Shown here: positions 17,890 through 27,181 of the stretch, piece by piece
Numbering within the stretch: position 1 is the stretch's first letter
How the letters are laid out: each line of letters starts with the position of its first letter
NCBI GenBank assembly: GCA_963792365.1
Contig: CAWBVW010000004.1
Coordinates: forward strand, 186,001 to 250,000
Length of the DNA stretch: 64,000 bases
Origin: JAOUGY01 sp963792365
GTDB taxonomy: Bacteria > Actinomycetota > Acidimicrobiia > Spongiisociales > ZC4RG35
Reading direction: 5' to 3'
Made by a program: the position numbers and the translations under genes
Notes under the pieces: generated by a model
The model's input: only the letters and a program-made list of their open reading frames with translations
Databases searched by the model: none
Told to the model about the DNA's origin: nothing

Positions 17890-19059
17890 TCAGGACTCGG
17901 CGAACGGTACCGCGACCGGCCACGGTCGACCGGTCGTCGGGCAACCGTTGAATGCCGGTACGGCGAACGACCACGGGTCCACCGCCCACGCAGGAAGCTC
18001 GACACCTCGCCTGCCGCGGTATGCGGGATCAGTCGACGTGAAGCGTGGCAGCACCGGCACCTTGACCCTGTCGTTGACCTCGTCGTTGTAGCCGGTGTTC
18101 ACCACGGCCCAGGGGCCCCATCCGCCCCACCCGGCTCCACGACGGTTCATCGCAACGAAGTACGTGGCCGCCGAGTACGCGTTGTCCACCGGATCGAATT
18201 TGGAAGCGCCCGAGAACCCGAACATCCGCATTTCGGTTGCCCCCATCTGGAACAGACCGCCATAGCCCCACGGGTTGTTTCCGGTGAGCGCAAACCCGGC
18301 GAACGCCTGAGACTCGCAATACGCAACCACCACCGACTCGGCCGCCACCTGCTGCGCCAGACTTTCGAAGCCCCAGATGCCGGCGGCGTCCCAACCCGAG
18401 GAGGTGGGCGCCCGGTCGGCGAACCCGGCCACGGACGAGACACACTCGAACACCGTGTAGGTCATCTGTGCGATCAGGTTCCGGTTCCATGCACCGTTGT
18501 CGTCGTCGAGCGGCATCTCGTCGGCTCGTTCGTGGCACTCGAACGGATCAGTTGGTATCGGTTCCACAACCAACGCTTCGTCGCTGGCGACCGCCCTGGT
18601 CGACACGTGCCCCAGGTCCACCGCGAACACGGCAAGGTCGACGGCCGCCACGGTGTCCACCGTGACCTGTGCGGGCACGAAGGCCGACTCGATGCGTGAC
18701 GTCGTCGTGACGAATGGGCTGACCTCTGGTGTCATCGCTGCTGGTCGGTCGGCGAGAGCCAGGTACTCGGCGGCTGGATCCGGGCCCGCTTCGGGTTCGA
18801 GCGTGGGGCGGCTGGTCGGTGCCGGCGCCAGCGAGGTCGGGGGAATCGAATCGGTGGTGCTCGGGAGAGCGACCGCTACCGGCGTGAAGCGCGGCGTTTC
18901 GACCGGCTCTGGTGCACGCATGACGGCGGTCGCAGTGACCAGTGCAAGAACCGAAGTCAGGACGCCGAACAGGCGCGACGGCGTCGGCCAACCGCCATGG
19001 CGGTGGCGCCCTCGGGGTATGGAACGAGTTGCGGTTGGGATCCAGGGATTGGCAAGCAT
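17890..19059 (-). CDS. Secreted lysozyme-like cell wall hydrolase
   Basis: The 389-residue protein has a basic N-terminus and a hydrophobic segment (about 29-47) serving as a signal anchor. A long Pro/Thr/Ser/Ala-rich linker follows, then a C-terminal SLT/lysozyme-like domain. The catalytic Glu is likely in AYCESQAFAG, followed by WGYGGLFQMG and the AYSAATYFVAM helix. It resembles, but is not the same as, the hydrolase at the left edge. It probably cleaves peptidoglycan outside the membrane. ATG 19059 is used. Confidence 0.8.
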   Translation of the reverse strand: MLANPWIPTATRSIPRGRHRHGGWPTPSRLFGVLTSVLALVTATAVMRAPEPVETPRFTPVAVALPSTTDSIPPTSLAPAPTSRPTLEPEAGPDPAAEYLALADRPAAMTPEVSPFVTTTSRIESAFVPAQVTVDTVAAVDLAVFAVDLGHVSTRAVASDEALVVEPIPTDPFECHERADEMPLDDDNGAWNRNLIAQMTYTVFECVSSVAGFADRAPTSSGWDAAGIWGFESLAQQVAAESVVVAYCESQAFAGFALTGNNPWGYGGLFQMGATEMRMFGFSGASKFDPVDNAYSAATYFVAMNRRGAGWGGWGPWAVVNTGYNDEVNDRVKVPVLPRFTSTDPAYRGRRGVELPAWAVDPWSFAVPAFNGCPTTGRPWPVAVPFAES

Positions 19060-19114
19060 GATGAGACGCCACCTATCTCATCGGCACTTGCCCCCCAGAA
19101 CATGAGTGAACGGA

Positions 19115-20968
19115 TCACCACAGGACCGCTGCGGAGCGCCCTGGCACCTCGATGCCGCCTTGGACCATTGTCCCCTCACCCCATCTCACGCTCACACGAC
19201 GGTCGAGATCCACACGGCTCTTACGAGCGCCACGGTTGATGACCACGGTGGTTCGCTCGCGCCCGACGACGCGGTCGAAGGCCACAGTATGGCCACTGCC
19301 ATGTCGGGGCACCCAGCGCCCAGCCGTCAACGAACGGCGGGCCCGACGGATCCGAACGAGATCGATGATCGTCCTGGCCAGCGCGTGCTCGGCGGGATCG
19401 GTCTGCCATGGGAACGCGCCACGACACCCGGGGTCGTTCCCACCGACCAGTCCCACCTCGTCTCCGTAGTAGATGCCGGGCGCACCCGGAAACAGCAACT
19501 GGAAGATGGTGGCCAGGCGAAGCCGCCATTCGTCGCCGCCGGCCTCGCTGCGGAATCGCGGAGTGTCATGACTGCCCAGCAGGTTGTGGTTGACAGAGGT
19601 CACGGCCCACGGATGTTGGGCGATCATGCGAGCCGACTCGTCGAGCAACTCAGAACCATCGATCTCGTCGTGGGCGAAGAACCGCAACGCAATGGACCGG
19701 AACGTGTAGTTCATCGTGGCGTCGAATCGGTCACCCTGGAGCCAGGCTCCGGCATCACCCATGATCTCGGCCAGCAGATAGGCGTCGGACCGAACGGACT
19801 TCACGGCTACCCGGAGGTCGTTCCAGAAGTCCGGGTCGACGTATCTGGCAACGTCCATGCGCCAGCCGTCGACGTCATACTCCCGAACCCAATGAGTCGA
19901 GACGTCGAGCATGTAGCTCCGGGCCTCGGGGTCGGCGAGGTTCACCCGAGGCATGGTGGGCACGCCGTACCACGCCTCATAGGTCGGCTCGATCATCGGC
20001 CCGGGCCCGTCCACCGTTTCGATCGGCAGTCCGGTCTGCTCAGCCCACACCTCCAGCCACTCCTTCGGGCGTCGCGGCCGACCCCAGCCATGCGGACGGT
20101 GGAGGAGCCTGAGCGGCCAGTCGTCGACCACGAACCAGTTGCGGTACCGGGACTTGCTCCCTCGCTCGATGAGATCCCGGAATGCGAAGAATCGAGGATG
20201 AACGTGGTTGAACGATGCATCGAGGATGACCCTCATCCCCCGCCGGTGGGCTGCCTGGACGAGGTTTCGGAGCGCCTCGTCGCCACCGAGTGAGAGGTCC
20301 ACCTCGAAGTAGTCGACTGTGTCGTAACGATGATTCGAGGGGGAGGCGAAGATCGGGTTGAGGTAGATGGCACCCACACCGAGCATGTCGAGATACTCGA
20401 GACGTTGTTCGACCCCTACGAGGTCGCCACCCTGGAACTGCCGGGGATGCGGTTCAGTCCCCCAGGCCACCGCCCCAGGAGGGTCGTTCGAAGGATCTCC
20501 GTTGGCAAACCGATCAGGGAAGACCTGATAGATGAGCGCTCCGCGTGCCCACGCCGGTGTTTCCAGATGGTGTACCGACTGCGGGTCGAGGTGCCATCTG
20601 TCGAGCCGCTCGACTGCTGTCGTGATGCCGCTGGGAACCAGGTACACAGGCGATCCGTCCCGTGATCGGAACGCAAACGAGTACTCCATGGGTCCGGGAA
20701 CCTCGACCTCCGATTCCCAGTAGGTGAACCGCCCGGTCTTGGACCAGGCCGTCATCGCGTGTCCCGTGACCGAGCCGTCCGGCAGCCTCACGACGATCCA
20801 CGCTTCGTGGAGGTCGGGTTCGGTCCACACGGTGAAACGGATCGTGTCGTCGGTGATCCGCTCGACATGTTTCACATCGTCAGGGTCGAAGCGCACGTCC
20901 CACGGCGACACATCGCCCGGCACTCCCAGCACGCCGAGATCGCTGTCGAATCTACGGGAGGACCTCAC
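19115..20968 (-). CDS. Cytoplasmic GH13 alpha-glucosidase/neopullulanase-like enzyme
   Basis: The 617-residue enzyme has an N-terminal beta-sandwich (CBM34/CBM48-like, about 30-130), then a GH13 barrel starting YQVFPDRFANGDPSND. Catalytic residues are Asp372 in DGWRMDVARYVD, Glu401 in LLAEIMGDAG and Asp468 in GSHDTPRF. There is no signal peptide, so it probably degrades imported maltodextrins; cyclomaltodextrinase or maltogenic activity is likely but not assignable. GTG 20968 overlaps the stop of the upstream GH13 gene as GTGA. It is the last gene of the maltodextrin operon. Confidence 0.9.
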   Translation of the reverse strand: MRSSRRFDSDLGVLGVPGDVSPWDVRFDPDDVKHVERITDDTIRFTVWTEPDLHEAWIVVRLPDGSVTGHAMTAWSKTGRFTYWESEVEVPGPMEYSFAFRSRDGSPVYLVPSGITTAVERLDRWHLDPQSVHHLETPAWARGALIYQVFPDRFANGDPSNDPPGAVAWGTEPHPRQFQGGDLVGVEQRLEYLDMLGVGAIYLNPIFASPSNHRYDTVDYFEVDLSLGGDEALRNLVQAAHRRGMRVILDASFNHVHPRFFAFRDLIERGSKSRYRNWFVVDDWPLRLLHRPHGWGRPRRPKEWLEVWAEQTGLPIETVDGPGPMIEPTYEAWYGVPTMPRVNLADPEARSYMLDVSTHWVREYDVDGWRMDVARYVDPDFWNDLRVAVKSVRSDAYLLAEIMGDAGAWLQGDRFDATMNYTFRSIALRFFAHDEIDGSELLDESARMIAQHPWAVTSVNHNLLGSHDTPRFRSEAGGDEWRLRLATIFQLLFPGAPGIYYGDEVGLVGGNDPGCRGAFPWQTDPAEHALARTIIDLVRIRRARRSLTAGRWVPRHGSGHTVAFDRVVGRERTTVVINRGARKSRVDLDRRVSVRWGEGTMVQGGIEVPGRSAAVLW

Positions 20969-23145
20969 CGCCGAACCCCCATCGTCACGGTGGCAACGGC
21001 CGATCGCAGTCGTCCCGATCCGTCGTCAGCGCTCGCAATGACCTCGACCGAAGCCCCATCGGGCACGTCCTGATTGGCCCAGTAGACCCGATACGGCGGG
21101 GCATCGTCGGTTCCCACGACGACGGGCTCACCGCCGTCGACGGACACGGCGAACGTCACCTCGGCGTAGCGATCGTCACCTACTTCGGCCTCGAGGCGAT
21201 ACCGATAGGTCGGGATCTCGCTGCCCGACGGGCGCGTGACCGCGATCGCGGGCGGAGCGTCGGGTGGAGCGAGCGCATCGGCGGCTCGAAGCACGACGCT
21301 GCTCATCGGGGGAACGCGCACGACCACCTCACCCGCGCTGTCCGAGGTCACCGCTTCGGCCGTGTCCGGTCGCACCGGCTCGAAGGTCGTCCCGGCGGTC
21401 AGGGCCGTGAAGCGGGCGGGGACTTCGAGCCCGGAGTTGTTGGTCACCACGAGATACTCGATCCTCTCGTCACGGTCGATGCGCGAGAAGGCGAACAGCG
21501 GTCCGGTCACTGCATGCACGATCTGCGCTCCGGTACGGAGCGCCAAGTGGTCGGCACGGACTCGTGCGAGTTCGGAGACCCACGCGTAGAGCGGGTGATT
21601 CCGATCGAAGTTGTCGATCGCCGGAGTCGCATCTGTCCCGATGTTGTCGTCGTCGACATACTCGGGCACCGCCGTCTCGAACATCGGCTGCCGGGCCAAC
21701 TGGTCGCCGCCGTCGCCGACAAAGCCCTGCTCGTCGCCGTAGTAGACCACCGGAATCCCGCGGATGTAGAAGAGCAGATCGAACCCCAGCTTCATGCGTT
21801 CGAGGAGCCGCTCTTCGTCGGCCGACGGATTCGAGCGATCGATCAAGAACCCCATGCGCCCCATGTCGTGGTTTCCGAAGAAGGTCACCTGCATCGATGC
21901 GTTGTTGTCGATGTCGGTGAACCAATCGTCGGAGTCGAACGCCTGCGCCAACCTGTCTCCCCCCTGTCCCCCGGCGACGTATGCGTCGAGTGCAGAGGCG
22001 GTGATGAAGTCCAGCATCGCCGGAACCCCGACGTTGGTGAAGCTCGACTGGAAGATCGGGTCCTCATCCACGACCTCGCCGAAGAAGAAGAAGTCGGGCC
22101 GTCCGGCTTCGGCTGCCGCCCGACGGATCTCGGGAGCAAAGACCTCCCAGAACGCGAGGTCGACATGCTTCATGGTGTCGACCCGGAATCCGTCTACGCC
22201 GTATCGGCGAACCACGTCGGCGTAGAGGTCGGTCATGCCTTCGACCACAGCCGGGTGCTCGGTGAAGAGGTCATCGAGCCCGAAGAAGTCTCCAAACAAC
22301 GAACTCTCGCCCTGGAAGGTCGAATTCCCGCGGTTGTGATAGAGGGTGACGTCGTTGAGCCACGATGGCGACTTGGCCCCGGCATCGCCGGGATCAGCGA
22401 AGACCGGCGTGTAGGGGAAAGAGATCTCCGAGTCGAGTTGCGGAAAGTCGTCACTCCCGGCCACCTCGGTGGGATCGAAAGGGGTGCCGTTGGAGGCGAG
22501 GTAGGGCGCCGCCGATTGTGAGGTGTACACATAGGTGCCTTCGGCATAGGAGATGACGTCGCCGGTGTGATTGACGACGATGTCGAAGTAGACGTGGATG
22601 TCCAGATCGTGAGCTGCCTGGATGAAATCGATCATGTCAGCTTCGGTCCCGAGGTGCGGGTCCACGTGGTCCCAGTCGATCTGCCAGTAGCCGTGGTACG
22701 ACGACGACGACCCTTCGACGGTCCCGTTGCCCTGGACGAATCGGTTGGTGAACGGCGGCGTGATCCAGATGGCGCCGACCCCGAGTTCCGCCAGATACGG
22801 AAGCTGCTGGGTGAGACCCGCCAGGTCACCGCCCTGGTGGTACGCCCGATTCCCCGGCAGGAACCCCGTCACGAGCGGGCCTCCGTCGAGACCACCGGCG
22901 TCGTTCGTCGGATCGCCGTTGGCAAATCGATCCGGCATCACGAAGTACACCGGCCGATCGCTTGCGGGATGCCGAAGGGGAGGCGCCACCGGGCCGAGGC
23001 TCTGATCGAGGGCTTCCGTGGTCGTGGTGATCCGGGACTCGATGGTGCTCGTGCTGGTCACGGCCACTCGATCGGGGCTCTGCGTGCAGGCACCGATCAC
23101 GATCACCGTCGCCAGCACCCCGATCGAACGTCGACGCATCAGCAC
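20965..23145 (-). CDS. Secreted GH13 alpha-amylase lipoprotein
   Basis: The 726-residue protein has a lipobox ending at Cys20 (VIVIGAC), so it is anchored outside the membrane. The GH13 barrel begins YFVMPDRFANGDPTND. Catalytic residues are Asp323 (DGFRVDTMKHV), Glu357 (FFFFGEVVDED) and Asp427 (FFGNHDMGR). A C-terminal beta domain and a Big-type beta sandwich near 620-726 follow. It hydrolyses extracellular alpha-glucans, and the products feed the adjacent ABC transporter. Start GTG 23145 or ATG 23139 (two codons later); neither has a strong ribosome-binding site. Confidence 0.93.
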   Translation of the reverse strand: MLMRRRSIGVLATVIVIGACTQSPDRVAVTSTSTIESRITTTTEALDQSLGPVAPPLRHPASDRPVYFVMPDRFANGDPTNDAGGLDGGPLVTGFLPGNRAYHQGGDLAGLTQQLPYLAELGVGAIWITPPFTNRFVQGNGTVEGSSSSYHGYWQIDWDHVDPHLGTEADMIDFIQAAHDLDIHVYFDIVVNHTGDVISYAEGTYVYTSQSAAPYLASNGTPFDPTEVAGSDDFPQLDSEISFPYTPVFADPGDAGAKSPSWLNDVTLYHNRGNSTFQGESSLFGDFFGLDDLFTEHPAVVEGMTDLYADVVRRYGVDGFRVDTMKHVDLAFWEVFAPEIRRAAAEAGRPDFFFFGEVVDEDPIFQSSFTNVGVPAMLDFITASALDAYVAGGQGGDRLAQAFDSDDWFTDIDNNASMQVTFFGNHDMGRMGFLIDRSNPSADEERLLERMKLGFDLLFYIRGIPVVYYGDEQGFVGDGGDQLARQPMFETAVPEYVDDDNIGTDATPAIDNFDRNHPLYAWVSELARVRADHLALRTGAQIVHAVTGPLFAFSRIDRDERIEYLVVTNNSGLEVPARFTALTAGTTFEPVRPDTAEAVTSDSAGEVVVRVPPMSSVVLRAADALAPPDAPPAIAVTRPSGSEIPTYRYRLEAEVGDDRYAEVTFAVSVDGGEPVVVGTDDAPPYRVYWANQDVPDGASVEVIASADDGSGRLRSAVATVTMGVRR

Positions 23146-23161
23146 CGGTCGAGAGACGAGG

Positions 23162-24091
23162 TCATCCCTTCACGGCGCCTTGCGTGAGACCTCCGATGAG
23201 TTGCTTCTGGGCCAGGAGGAACGTGATGACGATGGGGAACGCGCCGATCAGGGCGGCGGCTGCGAGCTGCCCCCACTGCGCCGAGTAGTCGCTCTGGACG
23301 AACAGGTTCAGCCCCACGGCCAGTGTGTACTGGTCGACATCCCTGATCAGGAACGTGGCCAGGATCACCTCTGCAAACAGCGAGACGAACGACAGCACGA
23401 AGATCACCGCCAGGGCCGGGCGGGTCAACGGGAGCACGACTCGAAGGAAGATCTGAAGGGGGCTGGCTCCGTCCACCTCGGCCGACTCATCGAGAGACGA
23501 GGGAATGGTGTCCATGAAGCCCTTGATGAGAAAGGCGTTGAAGCCAATGGCGCCACCCGTGTACACCATGATCAGGTAGAGATGCGTCCCGAGGCCAAGC
23601 GCCGGAATGACGTCACCGATCTGCTGGCCCAGGATGAACAGCGCCACAAACCCCAGGAATTGTGGAAACACCTGAACCAGGAGAAGGCTGAGGAGACCGG
23701 CTCGACGACCCTTGAAACGCAGCCGGCTGAAGGCAAAGGCCGCGAGCGAGGCGAGGATCACGTTCATTGCCGAGGCGATGAGGGCGATCTTCCACGAGGA
23801 CAAGATCCAGTTGGCGACCGGGTATCTCGTGTCGCTGAACAGGTTGGTGAAGTTCCTCAGCGTGACGCCCTCAGGGATGAGACGAGCGGTTTGCAGATTG
23901 TCGATCGGGTTGAACGCGGCCGAAACTATCCACACCACCGGATACAGAGATACGAACACGCCGATCAGGAGCAAGATGTGGCGCCAGCCGATCTCCCGCA
24001 TCCAGCGCCCGAAGGGCATGCGCTGCTGCACGGCCGCCGAGGTGACGCGAGCCGCTCTTGGTGCTTCCGCTGCGACCTCACGCGTTGCCAT
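23162..24091 (-). CDS. malG: Maltodextrin ABC transporter permease, MalG type
   Basis: The 309-residue permease has six predicted transmembrane helices. Near residue 200 it has the EAA loop EVDGASPLQIFLRVVLPLTRPAL, the docking site for the ATPase. ATG 24091 overlaps the malF stop by 14 bases. The maltose/maltodextrin substrate is inferred from the adjacent amylases and LacI regulator. No transport ATPase is encoded in the window, so a shared ATPase such as an MsmX-like protein must come from elsewhere. Confidence 0.9.
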   Translation of the reverse strand: MATREVAAEAPRAARVTSAAVQQRMPFGRWMREIGWRHILLLIGVFVSLYPVVWIVSAAFNPIDNLQTARLIPEGVTLRNFTNLFSDTRYPVANWILSSWKIALIASAMNVILASLAAFAFSRLRFKGRRAGLLSLLLVQVFPQFLGFVALFILGQQIGDVIPALGLGTHLYLIMVYTGGAIGFNAFLIKGFMDTIPSSLDESAEVDGASPLQIFLRVVLPLTRPALAVIFVLSFVSLFAEVILATFLIRDVDQYTLAVGLNLFVQSDYSAQWGQLAAAALIGAFPIVITFLLAQKQLIGGLTQGAVKG

Positions 24092-25698
24092 AGATGTCCT
24101 CCAAGCGCCGGGTGAAACGGAAACTGAAGGCGGAGATGGCGGCCACCAGCAGGAAGATGATCACGACGATCGCCGAGGCGAGTCCGAAGTCCGCCCCGCG
24201 GCCCGAACGAACGGCCAGGTCGAAGGTGAACGAGATGAGGATGTCGGTCTGGCCGAAGGGGACCGCTGCCCCCGCCACCGGAGGTCCGCCCTGAGTGAGC
24301 AGGTAGATCAACACGAAGTTGTTGAAGTTGAAGGCAAACGAACCGATGAGCAGCGGCGCGGTGGTCACAAGCAGGAGCGGAAGCGTCACGGTTCGGAACA
24401 CCCGTATCGGCCCGGCACCGTCGACACGGGCTGCCTCCTTGAGCTCGGTCGGTATCGCCTGGAGCGCACCCGTCGTGATAAGGAACATGTACGGGAACCC
24501 CAGCCACGTGTTGACCATCAGCACTGCAACCTTCGCCCACGTCCCATCGATCAGCCACGGTATGTCACCGATGCCAAACGTATTGAGCAAGTCATTCACC
24601 TGGCCGTACCGGTCGTTGAGCAGACCGCGCCAGACCAGTGCCGACAAGAACGCCGGGATTGCATACGGGATGATGAAGATCGATCGGTAGATGGCCCGCC
24701 CCCGAACCCGGTCGTCCTGGAGGGCGTTTGCAAACGTCAGTCCGACGAGAAAGGTCAGCGACACCGAGAGTGCCGCGAAGACGAGATTCCAGATGAACAC
24801 CTGGGCGAACGGCCCCCGGATGCCGGGATTGGTGAGTATCGAGCCGTAGTTCTCGCCTCCCACGAGGATTCGCCAACCTGGATCGATTCTCCTTCCGTCT
24901 TCGCAGACGAAGTTGCCGTCGATCGGCGTGCACGTGACGACCGCTTGCCGCGTCGTACAGGGTGTCCGCTTCGGGGTCGTACACGTATCGGCGACCGGCC
25001 TGGATGAGCCGTGCCTGCGATGTCGTCGACACCTCGGCGACTCCGCCCGGCACGTCGAGGACCCGATTCTCGATCTCCCCTTGCGCCACGAGCCCCGTGA
25101 GCGCAAGCCCGGTGACGGCCTCGAACTCACCCACCGCTTCTGGTTTGCCGTCTCCGTCGACATCGGTGACGCCGAGTTCCTGCGGATCGATGAGACCGCC
25201 CTCGAGCGGATCTTCGTTCCGCTGGCGGGCGATGCCGAAGTACACGGTGCCATCGGGAGCGGTCAGGTAGTACGCGATTTCGCCGGCGGGGTCTTGGAGC
25301 ACGGTGAGCGCCAGGTTGGTGCCGGTCTCGGCTCGAATCACCTCCCGTTCGAGCTGCTCGACCACCTGTTCCTTGGTGAGCACGTTTCCCGTCGCCCAGT
25401 TGGTGAGCGACACGTAGGCCGTGTAGAACACCGGCCACACCACGAACAGTGCCAACGGGATGAGCCCCGGGGTGAGCCATCGGAGCGCATTGGCCCGGGG
25501 TGACAGGTACGCCCAGTTGATGAGTCCGACCGACAACACCAGGATCACGAGCAACGGCCACGCCCGATCGGCCGCGAGCACCGGGATCGAAAACACGGCC
25601 ATCGCATCCGTGAGTGCGACGAACGAGATCTTGATCCATGACTGTTTGAGCCACGAGGGCAGGACCCCTGTGCGAGTCCTGCCCTCGTGATTCGTCAT
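24078..25698 (-). pseudogene. malF: Maltodextrin ABC permease, MalF type, interrupted by a frameshift
   Basis: The two halves of one MalF-like protein lie in different frames. The 5' half begins at ATG 25698, encodes several N-terminal transmembrane helices and the periplasmic P2-like loop up to YDPEADTLYDAASGR, then runs into nonsense sequence near 24935. The 3' half, in the frame ending at 24078, picks up at TCTPIDGNFVCEDG and carries the remaining helices with the EAA loop ELKEAARVDGAGPIRVFRTVTLP. Deleting one base near 24930-24945 restores a single protein of about 540 residues. This may be a real frameshift, programmed slippage, or a sequencing/assembly error. Every other gene in the operon is intact. 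Confidence 0.8.
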
Positions 25699-25719
25699 CC
25701 ACTCGATCCTAAATCAGCG

Positions 25720-27024
25720 TCAGCCGGCGACGGCGCTGCGAACGGCCTCCGCAGCCGTGGACATGGCGTCCTCTGCAGCGGCTTCCCCGTTGCGGACCAG
25801 CAGCAGGTTGTCACCGAGCGGGCCCCACACGGCCCCCATCTGCGGGATGTTGGGCATGATGTAGCCCGTCGACACGGACTCGAGGAAGGCGTCCACCGCC
25901 TCCTGATTCGACCCTGCGTCCACGCCGGCGAACACCGGTGGGCGGGCATCGGCGTCGAAGATGGCCTGCATCACGTCGACCGTGGCCACGTACTCCAACA
26001 GGAATGAGTTGGCGAGGACCTTGTTCTCACTGAACGTGCTCAGGTACATTCCCTGCGCCCCAACCATTGGTGCAGGCACGTTGCCGTCGATCGTCGGGAG
26101 CGCGGAAGCCGCCCAATTCACGGTGTCCTGGCCGTTGAGGGTTCCGAGCTCCCACGGACCCGTGACCCAGAAAGGCTCGCTGCCTTCCAGGAACAGGTTC
26201 TTGGCTGTGTCGTAGTTGACAGACCCGACGACACCCTCGGACACGAGATTCGACAGGAACGAGACACCGGCGATTGCGCCCTCGTTGTCGAGCCCCACGT
26301 CGGTCGGGTCGTAGCCGACGCCGTCGTCGTACCGGAAGATGTAGCCACCGTCGGCCGACACCCAGAAGTAGTTGTGATAGGCATCACCGCCATCGCCACC
26401 ACCGGGAACACCGATGCAGTTCTCGATGGCATCGAGACCGGCGCAGATGTCCGCCAGCTCTTCGAACGTCGCCGGTTCGTCCGGCACCAAGTCCGTGTTC
26501 CGGTAGAGACCAACGGTCTCGATCGCGACCGGCAGACCGTAGGTGTTTCCCTCGACGGTGAAGGCGACGATCGATTGCGGATCGAGGTCGGACTCGATCG
26601 AGCTCAGGTCCAGAGCCTCGACGATGCCGTTGGCAACCAATTCACCAGTCCAGTCGTGGGCGCCGATGAAGACGTCCGGTCCCTCGCCGGCGGGTGCAGC
26701 CGTGGTGACGAGGTCCTTGATCTGTCCGAAGTCCTGGACTTCGACGGTCACGTTGACACCCGTCGCGTCCAGGAAGGCCGGGGCGATCGCCTCGACCACC
26801 GGTGCGCGGTTGGCGTCGGCCCATACCACCAATTCGGCGGCAGGCTCGGCGGCTGTCGTCGTGGTCTCCTCGGCAACCGTCGTGGCGGGGGCCTCCGTCG
26901 TGGTCGTGGTTTCCTCGGCCGGTTCTGTCTCTTCGGTAGCTGTGTCTCCACCACCGCAGGCAGCAAGGATCATCGAGATCGCTGCGAACAGGGCGAGCCA
27001 GCTGAGTCGCTTGCTCTTCACCAT
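25720..27024 (-). CDS. malE: Maltodextrin-binding lipoprotein (ABC transporter)
   Basis: The 434-residue solute-binding protein has a lipobox LAAC (about 20-23) followed by a Thr/Glu-rich flexible linker. The family-1 binding fold follows: LVVWADANRAPVVEAIAPAF, ...DVFIGAHDWTGEL, YGLPVAIETVGLYRNTDL and WVTGPWELGTL are typical of maltose-binding proteins. It captures maltodextrins outside the membrane for MalFG. GAGGAGG lies immediately before ATG 27024; with so short a spacing, the next codon GTG is a possible alternative start. It is first in the operon, downstream of operator-like sites. Confidence 0.93.
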   Translation of the reverse strand: MVKSKRLSWLALFAAISMILAACGGGDTATEETEPAEETTTTTEAPATTVAEETTTTAAEPAAELVVWADANRAPVVEAIAPAFLDATGVNVTVEVQDFGQIKDLVTTAAPAGEGPDVFIGAHDWTGELVANGIVEALDLSSIESDLDPQSIVAFTVEGNTYGLPVAIETVGLYRNTDLVPDEPATFEELADICAGLDAIENCIGVPGGGDGGDAYHNYFWVSADGGYIFRYDDGVGYDPTDVGLDNEGAIAGVSFLSNLVSEGVVGSVNYDTAKNLFLEGSEPFWVTGPWELGTLNGQDTVNWAASALPTIDGNVPAPMVGAQGMYLSTFSENKVLANSFLLEYVATVDVMQAIFDADARPPVFAGVDAGSNQEAVDAFLESVSTGYIMPNIPQMGAVWGPLGDNLLLVRNGEAAAEDAMSTAAEAVRSAVAG

Positions 27025-27100
27025 TTCCTCCTCAAAGGGTTTGATCTCACCCGACGTCGAGCAGGGCGCCCGCGCAGATGATGCGCGAAGTTAAGCAGGA

Positions 27101-27162
27101 CTTGCGCAAGCCTGCGCCGATCTTGCAGAAAATCCCCGAAAGAACGGGAAGTTCTTGCAAAG
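27101..27162. promoter_or_regulatory. Three LacI-family operator-like sites in the malE/lacI divergent region
   Basis: Site 1 is the perfect palindrome CTTGCGCAAG (27101-27110). Site 2, TCTTGCAGAA (27121-27130), and site 3, TTCTTGCAAAG (27152-27162), share the core CTTGCA. The core centres are 20 and 32 bases apart, near two and three helical turns, so the sites lie on one face of the DNA. They match the CG-centred palindromes bound by LacI-family sugar regulators. The adjacent LacI protein is the obvious ligand. Confidence 0.7.
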
Positions 27163-27181
27163 GGGCTGATACCCTCCCACC

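Noticed and set aside
24078..25253. Separate permease gene for the 3' half of MalF
   Set aside because: Its upstream part in that frame is nonsense and the preceding frame supplies the matching N-terminal half, so a frameshift within one gene explains both.
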